From CAYNEI01 sp964396185 (lineage in GTDB: Archaea > Thermoplasmatota > SW-10-69-26): DNA of 64,000 nucleotides. A program made the position numbers and the translations under genes. The notes beneath the pieces were generated by a model. That model did not search any database. It saw only the letters and a list, made by a program, of their open reading frames with translations, and was not told the DNA's origin. This document shows, piece by piece, positions 25,038 through 33,426 of this stretch (positions are counted from its first letter, which is position 1; every line of letters starts with the position of its first letter). The stretch is taken from positions 16,207-80,206 of the forward strand of contig CAYNEI010000011.1 of the NCBI GenBank assembly GCA_964396185.1, written 5' to 3'.

Positions 25038-26894
25038 TTGAGGCGAGACGTGCTCGTATTGGCAGTTAGTGTTGCGCTCATGACCGCCGTTCTCCCACCC
25101 CTGGTGGATGCCCACGAGGGGCCCTACCCCATCGTGCTGGTCCACGGCTGGACAGGGAGCTCTGACTCCTGGCGCGAGATGCTCCCGCAGCTCGAGGCCC
25201 AGGGCTTGACCGTGCTCGACTTCGACACGAGCACCGCCGGCACCCAGGCGTTGAGCTACGCGCCCACCGGATCAGGCCAGCACATCCCGTTCCTGGCCAA
25301 CCTGGCCGAGGACAAGATCCAGCAGGCGCTGATCGACAACGGGTACAGCGCGAGTCAGAAGGTCGACATCGTCGCCCACAGCATGGGTGGCCTGGTCGCG
25401 CGGTTCCTCGTCGAGCAGCCCGGCGCGGACGTCGATCACTACAGCGAGTCCTCCGGCTGGTACGGGGACGGCGTGGCCGACATCCGGACGGACTGGGCTG
25501 AGCGGGTGGACGATCTCATCATGCTCGGCACGCCCAACCACGGGACCTGGGAGGCCTGGGTCCCAGCCACCGTCGGGGGCTTCGGCGACTGGAACCCAAG
25601 CGGCGGGGACATGCGTCCAGGCTCCACCTTCCTGGACGCCATGGGCTACAGCGAGCCCGCCGGTGAGACCTACCACGCCGTCGGCGGGGATCCGGCCTAC
25701 CTGAACTTCCTGCAGTACGACTACGACGGGGACGGCGTGAGCCACGGCTTCGACGGTGTGGTGCCCGCCGAGTCCCCCTACCTCTCAGGCGCGACCATGG
25801 ACTTCACCGACGACCACCACTTCGGCCTGCGAACCTCGAATGCCGCCATCGACCTCGTCATCGAGCTGCTCGGCCAGACCAGCCAGGTCGACGGCGTCGG
25901 CGATGCCAACATCGCTGGCGACGCGGTGGTGCGGCTCGAGTACCTCGAGGTGGTCAACGACCACGACAGCGGCAGCGCGGGCGAGTACCTCATCGACGTC
26001 TACGTCGACCCCGACGGGACCGTGGGCTCGAGCGGCTACCAGCTGGTGGACACCATCGAGCACACCATCGATGGTCCCTTCACGACGAACTGGGGCGACG
26101 ACGGACCGACGGCCGCAGCGATCAACGTCCCCGGCGATGCGCCCTCCGTGAGCGTCAAGATGGTCGTCAAGGAGGATGACACGAGCTGGGGTGGCGGTTA
26201 CGAGGCGGTCTCGACTCACTACTTCGTCGATGCCATGCTCAGCGAGGACATCGATGGCCTCGACTACTACGAGGATCAGGCGGCTGATGCGGAGGGTGGC
26301 ACCAACACGCTTCGCCTGAGTCTGAACGGGGTCACCGCCGATATCGAGCACACGCGCCAAGTCGAGCTGGGCTTCGATCGCTCCTACATCAAGGACGACC
26401 ACGACTGGGGCGAGGGGGAGGTCACGTTCGATCTCAACGCTGGCCGGCTCGCCTTCACCTCGGCCGTGGACCGAGGCGACATCGAGGGCGACCACTTCGG
26501 CCGGGACTCTGGCGAATGGGTCGACATCGGGAGCCACGCCATGGACGGCGGCGCGGTGGAACCGGAGACGATCTGGAACGGGCGCATGCTTGAGGACGCC
26601 ACGCTCCGGTTCGATGTGACCTACTGGGAGGACGACGGTGGCTGGAGCGCGGCCGACGGTGGGAACATGTACTACCTCGAGACCTCGCTCACGAACATCG
26701 GCGAGGGACGCACGGACTACGCCGGCAGCTCGCTCCCCGACTACAACGCGTACATCTACGTGGTCAAGACCGATGACGCGGGGGTCGCGAGCATGAGCGA
26801 GCCGCGCGAGCTCGACGCCGTGCTCAACCCGCTCAGCCTCGTGCCGAACGGGCCCGACGATCCGCCGGATGGCCCGCTGGATCCGACGGCGTGA
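25038..26894 (+). CDS. Secreted lipase-like alpha/beta hydrolase with C-terminal beta domains
   Basis: About 618 residues. The TTG at 25038 is preceded by GGAGGG at a 9-nt distance and starts right at the charged end of a signal peptide (LRRDVLVLAVSVAL...VDA); an in-frame TTG at 25005 is the alternative. The catalytic domain (to about residue 270) has the oxyanion HGWTGSSDSW and the nucleophile elbow AHSMGG, as in triacylglycerol lipases of the LipA/LipB class; HHFGLRTSNAA probably carries the histidine. The C-terminal 350 residues are acidic, Asp- and Gly-rich beta domains resembling calcium-binding C2-like modules. There is no lipobox, so the protein is probably released. Confidence 0.87.
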   Translation: MRRDVLVLAVSVALMTAVLPPLVDAHEGPYPIVLVHGWTGSSDSWREMLPQLEAQGLTVLDFDTSTAGTQALSYAPTGSGQHIPFLANLAEDKIQQALIDNGYSASQKVDIVAHSMGGLVARFLVEQPGADVDHYSESSGWYGDGVADIRTDWAERVDDLIMLGTPNHGTWEAWVPATVGGFGDWNPSGGDMRPGSTFLDAMGYSEPAGETYHAVGGDPAYLNFLQYDYDGDGVSHGFDGVVPAESPYLSGATMDFTDDHHFGLRTSNAAIDLVIELLGQTSQVDGVGDANIAGDAVVRLEYLEVVNDHDSGSAGEYLIDVYVDPDGTVGSSGYQLVDTIEHTIDGPFTTNWGDDGPTAAAINVPGDAPSVSVKMVVKEDDTSWGGGYEAVSTHYFVDAMLSEDIDGLDYYEDQAADAEGGTNTLRLSLNGVTADIEHTRQVELGFDRSYIKDDHDWGEGEVTFDLNAGRLAFTSAVDRGDIEGDHFGRDSGEWVDIGSHAMDGGAVEPETIWNGRMLEDATLRFDVTYWEDDGGWSAADGGNMYYLETSLTNIGEGRTDYAGSSLPDYNAYIYVVKTDDAGVASMSEPRELDAVLNPLSLVPNGPDDPPDGPLDPTA

Positions 26895-27159
26895 ACCGCG
26901 CCCCCCGGTTGCCCGGGGGTCAGGGATGCTGCCCTGACTCCCGAGCGCCTCGGCTGCCTGGCCCAGCTTGAGCCCGCGCCCGTTCGCCTCGTCCTGAAGA
27001 TCCCGGTGCGAGCCATCCTGGCCAGCCCGGAGGTTCAGGGTAGGCGGGTCGAGGCTCGTCACCGCCGTTCCCGTTGACGTTCACCACGCCCGGGGTCCCC
27101 TCAGTCGTTCACGGCCGTTGGAAGGCAAGCTAGATAGCCGGTCCCGAGCCTCTCCGGCC

Positions 27160-28056
27160 ATGCGCTCGAGACCCGTCATCTTGTTCCTCGTCGTTGTACT
27201 CTCGCTACCTGTGGGTGGGCAGGCGGCCCACGAACCGTCGCCCGATCTCGAGGCCTCCAACCAGGAAGCGTTGGGTGATGCTGCCGTCACGCTCTCGATC
27301 TCGGTCGAGGGACCGACCCACTGTCTGCTGACCTTCGAGATGGCGGGCACCGAACCGGCCGACGGGATCATCTCGGAGCTCTACGTGCTCCAGGTGGACG
27401 ACCAGGAGCCTGGATGGTACCTGTTCGAGCAGACCGATCTGTACCGGCTTAGTCAGGTGCACGCCCTGGACCAGGTGGACACCCGCCACCTCGTCGAGGA
27501 CGACAGCCGCTGGTTCGTCTACCATGAGCTAGATCTCGAGATCGAGCGGACCGCCGAGCTGACCATCGCCGCCAGGAACCTGGAGCCCTGGGACGAGGCG
27601 ATCGCTGGACCTGGTGTGACCGCTGGGCTCAACAGCACCGCGATGACCGCGGACTGCGCCGGCCCAGCCACGGCGAGCTTGGAAGCGAGCCGTGCAGTCG
27701 AGCTGTTCACCCCGATGAACATGGGCGGTGGTGTGGGGGTCTCGAACCTCTTCCTGGGAGGTGTGCAAGTTGCCGACCACGCCGGTGGCGAGTTCACGGC
27801 ATCGAAGGTCCGGCTGATGTCTGCTGCTGCCGAGGCCCAGGCAGGCGTGGTCACCTACGACCACCCAGACGGATCGAGCTCCTGGGCGCTCTCACCAGCG
27901 ACGACCGCGTTCGTGGACCTGGCCGGTGGACCGGGTGAACACAGGGTCACCGTGACTCGGGCCAGCGGAGGGGTCTTGGATACGTGGTGGGGTCTGCTCG
28001 CTGGCTACCACGAGGTCGAGGATCTCGACAGCCTCAGCGAGCTGCCGACGTTGTAG
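27160..28056 (+). CDS. Secreted protein of unknown function
   Basis: 298 residues from the ATG at 27160, chosen because it directly precedes a good signal peptide (MRSRPVILFLVVVLSLPVGGQA); the frame is open 14 codons further upstream. The mature protein is acidic and predicted beta-rich, with two cysteines (THCLLTF, TADCAG). It includes the Gly-rich MNMGGGVGVSNLFLGG. No family was recognised. There is no lipobox and no C-terminal membrane anchor. Its neighbours are a secreted lipase upstream and a 32-nt direct repeat over its stop codon. Confidence 0.72.
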   Translation: MRSRPVILFLVVVLSLPVGGQAAHEPSPDLEASNQEALGDAAVTLSISVEGPTHCLLTFEMAGTEPADGIISELYVLQVDDQEPGWYLFEQTDLYRLSQVHALDQVDTRHLVEDDSRWFVYHELDLEIERTAELTIAARNLEPWDEAIAGPGVTAGLNSTAMTADCAGPATASLEASRAVELFTPMNMGGGVGVSNLFLGGVQVADHAGGEFTASKVRLMSAAAEAQAGVVTYDHPDGSSSWALSPATTAFVDLAGGPGEHRVTVTRASGGVLDTWWGLLAGYHEVEDLDSLSELPTL

Positions 28057-28136
28057 CTGCGCGATCTGACGGTCCCCTGGGTTGTAGCTTGGAAGACCCA
28101 TTGCGTAGGTGCGCGATCTGACGACCGCCTGGGTTG
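28053..28136. repeat. Two imperfect 32-nt direct repeats at a gene end
   Basis: Copies at 28053-28084 and 28105-28136 share GCGCGATCTGACG and CCTGGGTTG with few differences; the period is 52 nt. The first copy overlaps the stop of the preceding gene. The rest of the gap to 28331 is GC-rich and holds nothing else that I can recognise. Confidence 0.7.
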
Positions 28137-28331
28137 CGGACCTACATCTTGCACTGATGCGCGCTTGCTTCCGGATGTGGCCATCCGGCCTGCCGGGGGC
28201 CTGGGTGGGAAGCCCAAGAGCCGGGGCCACGGCGCGTTGCAGGAGGGGAAGAGGGGCGCGCCGGGCCCACGGGAGGGCGGGATGCACCGCATCGGGTGGG
28301 GGTGGGAACTGTTGATCGAGAGATCGATGGC

Positions 28332-28595
28332 CTACTGGACGCAGTCCACGGGGTCGAGCACCGCCTGGACGGTGGCGGCTCGGTCGCCGATGGCAAGCAA
28401 GCTCATACCCGTGCCAACGGTGCTCGGGAACAGAGCGCCCTCGGTCGAGTACTCGAAGGTCCCGCAGGACCCGCAGGCGTAAACGTCGGCCGACTCCTTG
28501 GTCGACCAGGCATGCACCCGGGGCACGGCACTACCGCAGCCCGGGCAGATGCCCTCCGTGTTCGTTCGTCCGCCGCGGATGAAGTTAGCGTACAT
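28332..28595 (-). CDS. Small zinc-ribbon protein
   Basis: An 87-residue protein from the ATG at 28595 (a GTG at 28655 would add 20 less convincing residues). CPGC near residue 17 and CGSC near residue 42, about 25 apart, form a zinc ribbon; the rest is a short alpha/beta tail. No catalytic motif is seen. Such proteins often serve in transcription, translation or as partners of larger complexes. It is convergent with the secreted-protein gene and lies downstream of orc1/cdc6 on the same strand. Function unknown. Confidence 0.6.
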   Translation of the reverse strand: MYANFIRGGRTNTEGICPGCGSAVPRVHAWSTKESADVYACGSCGTFEYSTEGALFPSTVGTGMSLLAIGDRAATVQAVLDPVDCVQ

Positions 28596-28789
28596 GGCGT
28601 CTCTCACCAAGCTCACCGAAGCCCGGGGTGGTATCAAGCCCTCAGACAGGGTCACCGAAACTACTCGGCCTTCAGGGGGACGGTCCCGAAATTGCCTCTT
28701 CTAAGCAGCTAAAGCACCGATCGACGGGTGCGGGCTGGAACGGGGCAGCCGCCAGCGCGGCAAGGTGTAAGGCTGAGACCATGACCCCG

Positions 28790-29983
28790 TCAGCCGATGA
28801 CACCGCCCTCGAACATCTCCACGAGCCGCTTCTCAAGCAGCTCGGCTGGCGCATCCGGCAGGCTCATGAGCGTGGTCGTGCCCACCACACCCTTGCCGGA
28901 GCGCTTGGCGCTGATGAGCCCGTGGGCATCCAGGTCCTGGATGTACGTCCAGAACTGGGTGTGGCCTCTCGCACGCGCGCCCACCTCCTCGCAGGCAGCC
29001 TCGTAGGCCGACTCCACATCGCCTGTCTTGGCGTACGCGCCGCCGCGCTTGAGCACGCGGGCCAGGGCGAGCAGGACCAGAGCACGCTGCTGGTCGAGCT
29101 CGGCCAACCGCTCGTCGATGAGTACGGGGTGGATGTGGGCCTTGGCAGCGCGCACGTGTTCCGGGAGCACGTCCCCGCTGGAGCGCTCGTCTGCGGCTTG
29201 GCCGGCCTTGTGCAGGAGCTCGATGGCGAACCGGGCATCCCCCTGCTCGCCTGCCAGATCAGCCACCAGGTCGACGACCCCGTCCTGGACGACGTTGGGG
29301 TGGAAGGCCAGATCCACGCGCTGCTCGGCGATGGTGGCCAGTTGGTCGGCGGTGTAGGGCTGGAGCTTGAGCGTGTTGGTCTGCTTGAACGTGGACCGGG
29401 TCCCATCGTCCATGTAGAGGCGCACGTCCTCCTGGCTGACCAGGATGAGCGAGACGCTGGCGGGGCCGAGCACGTCCTCCTCGTTGAACCGGGTGAGGTG
29501 GTAGATGAGATCCGAGCCCGCCCGCTTAAGGAGCACATCGCACTCGTCGAGCACGACGATGAGGTGGCTCTGCCGGCGCTTGAGCTGCTTGCCGAGTTGC
29601 TCGAGCATCTCGGTGGTGGAGAAGCCGCGGTCGGGGAAGGCGGGGTCGAAGTGGTTGATGACCTGGAGCAAGGCGGCCGGGGTCGTGGCCCGACGCCGGC
29701 AGTTGACGTGCACGGTCTCAAGCTCGATGTCCCGGTCGTTGGCCGCCCGGCGGAAGTCCTGGCAGAAGCGTTTGGTCAACGCGGTCTTGCCCGTGCCCAC
29801 AGGGCCGCGCACCAGCATGGTCTGTGGCGTGGCGTTCGTGAGGATGGAGCGCATGGCCAGGGTGAGCTCGCGGAACTGCTCCTCTCGGTGCGGGAGCTCG
29901 TCCGGGACGAAGGTGAAGGAGAGCTTGCTCTCGTCCTTGAACACGGATGGGCCGCGCAGGGTCTCCTCGATCACGTCCCGCAT
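28790..29983 (-). CDS. cdc6: Orc1/Cdc6 replication initiator
   Basis: 397 residues. AAA+ ATPase that binds archaeal replication origins and recruits MCM. Walker A GPVGTGKTALTKRF (about residues 60-73), Walker B IVVLDECDVLL (about 139-149), sensor 1 LILVSQEDVRL, and sensor 2 GDARFAIELLHKA. A C-terminal winged-helix DNA-binding domain follows (about residues 300-397, with QFWTYIQDLDAHGLI). Archaeal origins usually lie beside such a gene, so the upstream region 30269-30476 was examined. The ATG at 29983 gives the conserved N-terminal FKDESKLSFTFVPDELPHRE. Confidence 0.95.
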   Translation of the reverse strand: MRDVIEETLRGPSVFKDESKLSFTFVPDELPHREEQFRELTLAMRSILTNATPQTMLVRGPVGTGKTALTKRFCQDFRRAANDRDIELETVHVNCRRRATTPAALLQVINHFDPAFPDRGFSTTEMLEQLGKQLKRRQSHLIVVLDECDVLLKRAGSDLIYHLTRFNEEDVLGPASVSLILVSQEDVRLYMDDGTRSTFKQTNTLKLQPYTADQLATIAEQRVDLAFHPNVVQDGVVDLVADLAGEQGDARFAIELLHKAGQAADERSSGDVLPEHVRAAKAHIHPVLIDERLAELDQQRALVLLALARVLKRGGAYAKTGDVESAYEAACEEVGARARGHTQFWTYIQDLDAHGLISAKRSGKGVVGTTTLMSLPDAPAELLEKRLVEMFEGGVIG

Positions 29984-30100
29984 GGGTGTGGCGTTAGGGC
30001 TGTCCTACGGTTATGTCTTCTCCGGCACGGATGCTGAATCGGTAGACGCTCCCGGGCGAAGCGGGGCCGATCGAGCGCCAGCGAAGGGGCCTCGTGAGGA

Positions 30101-30268
30101 TCAAACGCCAGCAGCGGTGGCGGAGCCACGAGCGCTGGAGGCGGTCAGGCTCTCCTCGTCGTAGAAGCAGGAGCCGCACATGAAGGCGCCGGACCCGTCA
30201 GCGAGCAGGTACCAGACACCGGAGATCGGCTTCTCATCCTCACATGAACAGCAGATCCTGGTTTCCAT
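30101..30268 (-). CDS. Small Cys-rich (zinc-ribbon-like) protein
   Basis: A 55-residue frame from an ATG at 30268: METRICCSCEDEKPISGVW and later AFMCGSCFYDEE. The CxxC pairs CSC (as CCSC) and CGSC are about 22 residues apart, which fits a compact zinc ribbon. A TATA-like GTTATCTA lies about 33 nt upstream. It ends about 115 nt before orc1/cdc6 and runs in the same direction. It is too short to assign by family; a second zinc-ribbon gene lies on the other side of orc1/cdc6. Confidence 0.55.
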   Translation of the reverse strand: METRICCSCEDEKPISGVWYLLADGSGAFMCGSCFYDEESLTASSARGSATAAGV

Positions 30269-30476
30269 CAATGCGGCCTCACCCCTTCGACGGCCTGGGG
30301 GTAGATAACGGTTTTTCCCGCTCCCTCGGAACAGACTGGGGGACTGGCAGGGGAACTTTGAAACTAGACGAAGGGCCGAGGGCAAGGCTTGTCAATGATG
30401 CGGTTCGGGTGGACGACGGCCCTGGGTGCCTGTACGGTTCCGATACGGCTAAGGCCCGCCACGAGAAACCCCGCGC
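30269..30476. other. Gene-free region upstream of orc1/cdc6; candidate origin or divergent promoter region
   Basis: About 200 bp between the small zinc-ribbon gene and the first FG-GAP lipoprotein gene. It holds a TATA-like box for the leftward gene (30297-30307) followed by a T run. Two G-tract elements are loosely like archaeal origin recognition boxes: GGAACAGACTGGGGG (30329-30343) and TGAAACTAGACGAAGGG (30359-30375). The likeness to published boxes is weak, and no strong AT-rich unwinding element is visible. Confidence 0.3.
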
Positions 30477-31207
30477 ATGGCCGGGCAACCGACCAGGGCC
30501 CCCAACACGCCCCCCATCGCCCTGATCACCATCACCATCCTGCTCCTCACCCCACCCCTGGCCGGCTGCCTCGACACACCACCAAGCCCCCCCAACACCA
30601 ACGACACAACAGCCACCGAAACACCCAACCACCCCACCGAGCCCACCTGTCCGGGCATCACGCTCAACCAGACACCCACCCCCCAACAACCCTACCCCCA
30701 CATCACCACCCTCACCGCCTGCCAACCCCAAAACAACGACCTCTACGGCGAAGCCATCGCAGCCTCCGGCGACCTGCTCGTCATCGGCGCACCCAAAGCC
30801 GACCTCAACAAGACAGACATCGTGCTCTTCCCCGGCGCAGTCTACGTCTACCGCGCCAACACAACCGGCTGGCAACACGAAACCACCCTCACCGCACCCG
30901 ACCCCACCACCCCCACCGGCTTCGGATCCGCCGTCGACACCGACGGAGAACGCATCATCGTAGGCGCACCCCACTGGCGCGGAGGCGACCACTGGTACGA
31001 AGGCAAAGCCTACATCTACACCCAACAAGACCAAGACTGGAGCCTGGAGACCAGCATCCACACCACCCGACCCGCCGACGACGCCAACTTCGCAAGCACT
31101 GTGGCCATCTTGAACGAGACCGCCTTCATCGGCCAACACGGCCGAGAAGAAGACGCCCCCGGCCGCGTGCAAATCCACGAACACAACGACACGAACTGGA
31201 CCCACAC
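30435..31207 (+). repeat. 773-bp perfect direct repeat, copy 1
   Basis: Starts in the promoter (cggttccgatacggctaagg) and runs through the first half of the lipoprotein gene at 30477. It appears identical to 31892-32664 (offset 1457 bp) and stops abruptly within the codons for NWTHTQ. Its codon choice is unlike the surroundings: GAA and CAA predominate over GAG and CAG, and the coding strand is C-rich and G-poor. Confidence 0.93.
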
Positions 31208-31850
31208 GCAAACATTGACCAGCCCCCACGAAAACACGAGTGATGAGTTCGGCTTCGCATTTCACGCGACCCCCGGCTGGCTCTTCGTGGGCGCCCCGGG
31301 CGAGGAAGATGGCGATGGGAGGGTTTTCATCTTCGAACGCTCGGGGGATCGGTGGCTGGCGGCCGGCCAACTCCAACCCCCTGGCCCTGAGCCGGGAGGC
31401 GCATTCGGCGACGCGTTGGACCTTCACAAGGGCGTCCTTGCCGTAGGCGCACCCCTCGCTGGGGATGGAGACTTCCTGGAACGTGAGGGGAGGATCCACC
31501 TCTTCGAAGAGCAGAACGAGAACTGGACGTATACTCACACCCTCACCGGCAGCCAGCTCGGGGCCGGGCAGCTTTTCGGAACCCAGGTCACTGTTGGCCA
31601 CCAGCTGCTAGCCGCTGGCATCTCGACCGTCGACTCCCGTGGATACAATTCCGGCGCCGTCCTCCTATTCACCCAGGACGACCAAGCGGAATGGAGCACA
31701 GACTGGGCGTTCTACCCTCCCTACGAGACCGCCGAGCGTCGCGCGATGGGGTTCACGGTCGAACTCGTGGACGGCGCGCTCCTAGTGGGCGTGCCAGGCA
31801 TGCCGGTCGGAAGCGACTTCCCAGGCAGCGTGCGGGTATACGGGCGCTAG
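30477..31850 (+). CDS. FG-GAP propeller lipoprotein, tandem copy 1
   Basis: 457 residues. Signal peptide with lipobox LAGC, then a Pro/Thr/Asn-rich spacer that is probably extended at the cell surface. The rest is a beta-propeller of FG-GAP-like blades recognised by repeated VIGAPxADxNxT, IVGAPHWRGGD, FVGAPGEEDGDGRVFIFE, AVGAPLAGDG and VGVPGMPVG motifs, the pattern of integrin-type propellers. The first 244 codons are identical to those of the next gene; from about codon 245 the two differ at roughly 40% of residues until the last 50 codons, which are again nearly identical. A surface binding or adhesion role is inferred. Confidence 0.85.
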   Translation: MAGQPTRAPNTPPIALITITILLLTPPLAGCLDTPPSPPNTNDTTATETPNHPTEPTCPGITLNQTPTPQQPYPHITTLTACQPQNNDLYGEAIAASGDLLVIGAPKADLNKTDIVLFPGAVYVYRANTTGWQHETTLTAPDPTTPTGFGSAVDTDGERIIVGAPHWRGGDHWYEGKAYIYTQQDQDWSLETSIHTTRPADDANFASTVAILNETAFIGQHGREEDAPGRVQIHEHNDTNWTHTQTLTSPHENTSDEFGFAFHATPGWLFVGAPGEEDGDGRVFIFERSGDRWLAAGQLQPPGPEPGGAFGDALDLHKGVLAVGAPLAGDGDFLEREGRIHLFEEQNENWTYTHTLTGSQLGAGQLFGTQVTVGHQLLAAGISTVDSRGYNSGAVLLFTQDDQAEWSTDWAFYPPYETAERRAMGFTVELVDGALLVGVPGMPVGSDFPGSVRVYGR

Positions 31851-31891
31851 ATCACCCCGATGCTCCTGAACGGCCACCATGGATGGTCGTG

Positions 31892-32664
31892 CGGTTCCGA
31901 TACGGCTAAGGCCCGCCACGAGAAACCCCGCGCATGGCCGGGCAACCGACCAGGGCCCCCAACACGCCCCCCATCGCCCTGATCACCATCACCATCCTGC
32001 TCCTCACCCCACCCCTGGCCGGCTGCCTCGACACACCACCAAGCCCCCCCAACACCAACGACACAACAGCCACCGAAACACCCAACCACCCCACCGAGCC
32101 CACCTGTCCGGGCATCACGCTCAACCAGACACCCACCCCCCAACAACCCTACCCCCACATCACCACCCTCACCGCCTGCCAACCCCAAAACAACGACCTC
32201 TACGGCGAAGCCATCGCAGCCTCCGGCGACCTGCTCGTCATCGGCGCACCCAAAGCCGACCTCAACAAGACAGACATCGTGCTCTTCCCCGGCGCAGTCT
32301 ACGTCTACCGCGCCAACACAACCGGCTGGCAACACGAAACCACCCTCACCGCACCCGACCCCACCACCCCCACCGGCTTCGGATCCGCCGTCGACACCGA
32401 CGGAGAACGCATCATCGTAGGCGCACCCCACTGGCGCGGAGGCGACCACTGGTACGAAGGCAAAGCCTACATCTACACCCAACAAGACCAAGACTGGAGC
32501 CTGGAGACCAGCATCCACACCACCCGACCCGCCGACGACGCCAACTTCGCAAGCACTGTGGCCATCTTGAACGAGACCGCCTTCATCGGCCAACACGGCC
32601 GAGAAGAAGACGCCCCCGGCCGCGTGCAAATCCACGAACACAACGACACGAACTGGACCCACAC
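31892..32664 (+). repeat. 773-bp perfect direct repeat, copy 2
   Basis: Second copy of 30435-31207, including the promoter region, so both genes carry the same upstream sequence. The unit of the tandem duplication is 1457 bp. Confidence 0.93.
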
Positions 32665-33310
32665 ACAGACCCTGACGAGTGGTTCCCAGACCCGCATGGA
32701 TGAACTCGGCGACGTCATCCACGTGACACCCGACCGCTTGTTCCTCGGCGCTCCCGGCGTACGCGACCATGAGGGAGCTGTCTACGTGTTCGACCGCGGC
32801 CCCGACGGATGGGAACAGGCATCGGTCATCCGCTCCCCAACCCCCCAACCCATCGCTCGATTCGGCAGCGGCCTCTACACCCACCAGGGGGTGCTTGCCG
32901 TGGGAGCACCACTCGAGGGGGAAGGAGAATCCAGCATGGATCGAGGTGGTCGAATCCACCTCTTCGAAGAGCAGAACGGAACCTGGACCCACCTCGAAAC
33001 CCTCACAGGCAACCCACCAGGCGCAGGTCAACTCTTCGGACGCCACGTGATCCTGGATGACAGCATCCTGGTCGCAGGGCTCTCGAGCGATGACTCGCGC
33101 GGGTACAATTCGGGGGCCGTGTCCATTCTGACCAAAGATGCTCACACGGGCTGGCAGCTGGACTGGGCGTTGTACCCTCCCTACGAGACCGCCGAGCGTC
33201 GCACAATGGGGTTCACGACCGAGCTCGTGGACGGCGCGGTCCTGGTGGGCGTGCCAGGCATGCGTGTCGGAAGCGACTTCCCAGGCAGCGTGCGGGTTTA
33301 CGGGCGGTAA
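31934..33310 (+). CDS. FG-GAP propeller lipoprotein, tandem copy 2
   Basis: 458 residues, with the same lipobox signal peptide, spacer and first propeller blades as copy 1. From 32665 the sequence diverges (blades FLGAPGVRDHEGAVYVFD, AVGAPLEGEG, VAGLSSDDSRGYNSGAV), and the final 50 codons (YPPYETAERRTMGF to the end) converge again with copy 1. The divergent part uses the host-like GAG/CAG codons more often than the identical part. It lies 84 nt after copy 1, with its own duplicated promoter. Recombination between the copies could swap the variable blades. Confidence 0.85.
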   Translation: MAGQPTRAPNTPPIALITITILLLTPPLAGCLDTPPSPPNTNDTTATETPNHPTEPTCPGITLNQTPTPQQPYPHITTLTACQPQNNDLYGEAIAASGDLLVIGAPKADLNKTDIVLFPGAVYVYRANTTGWQHETTLTAPDPTTPTGFGSAVDTDGERIIVGAPHWRGGDHWYEGKAYIYTQQDQDWSLETSIHTTRPADDANFASTVAILNETAFIGQHGREEDAPGRVQIHEHNDTNWTHTQTLTSGSQTRMDELGDVIHVTPDRLFLGAPGVRDHEGAVYVFDRGPDGWEQASVIRSPTPQPIARFGSGLYTHQGVLAVGAPLEGEGESSMDRGGRIHLFEEQNGTWTHLETLTGNPPGAGQLFGRHVILDDSILVAGLSSDDSRGYNSGAVSILTKDAHTGWQLDWALYPPYETAERRTMGFTTELVDGAVLVGVPGMRVGSDFPGSVRVYGR

Positions 33311-33426
33311 AGGCTTGTTGACGCAACCCTTACGTTCGAGCAGGTCGTCCTGCATCGAGCAGAGGAGGTACCATCGGGAGGTGGTCGAGACGTCCGCGCG
33401 AGGTTCAGCTGCGTCGATCGTTAGCA

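Noticed and set aside
28053..28136. Start of a CRISPR array
   Set aside because: Only two imperfect copies, one overlapping a stop codon, with a 20-bp spacer and no cas genes nearby.
30279..31601. Long open frame on the minus strand across the duplicated lipoprotein genes (repeated at 31847-33454)
   Set aside because: It mirrors the plus-strand codon structure of a GC-rich gene, is Gly/Val/Asp-only in composition, and overlaps genes with clear signal peptides and FG-GAP motifs.
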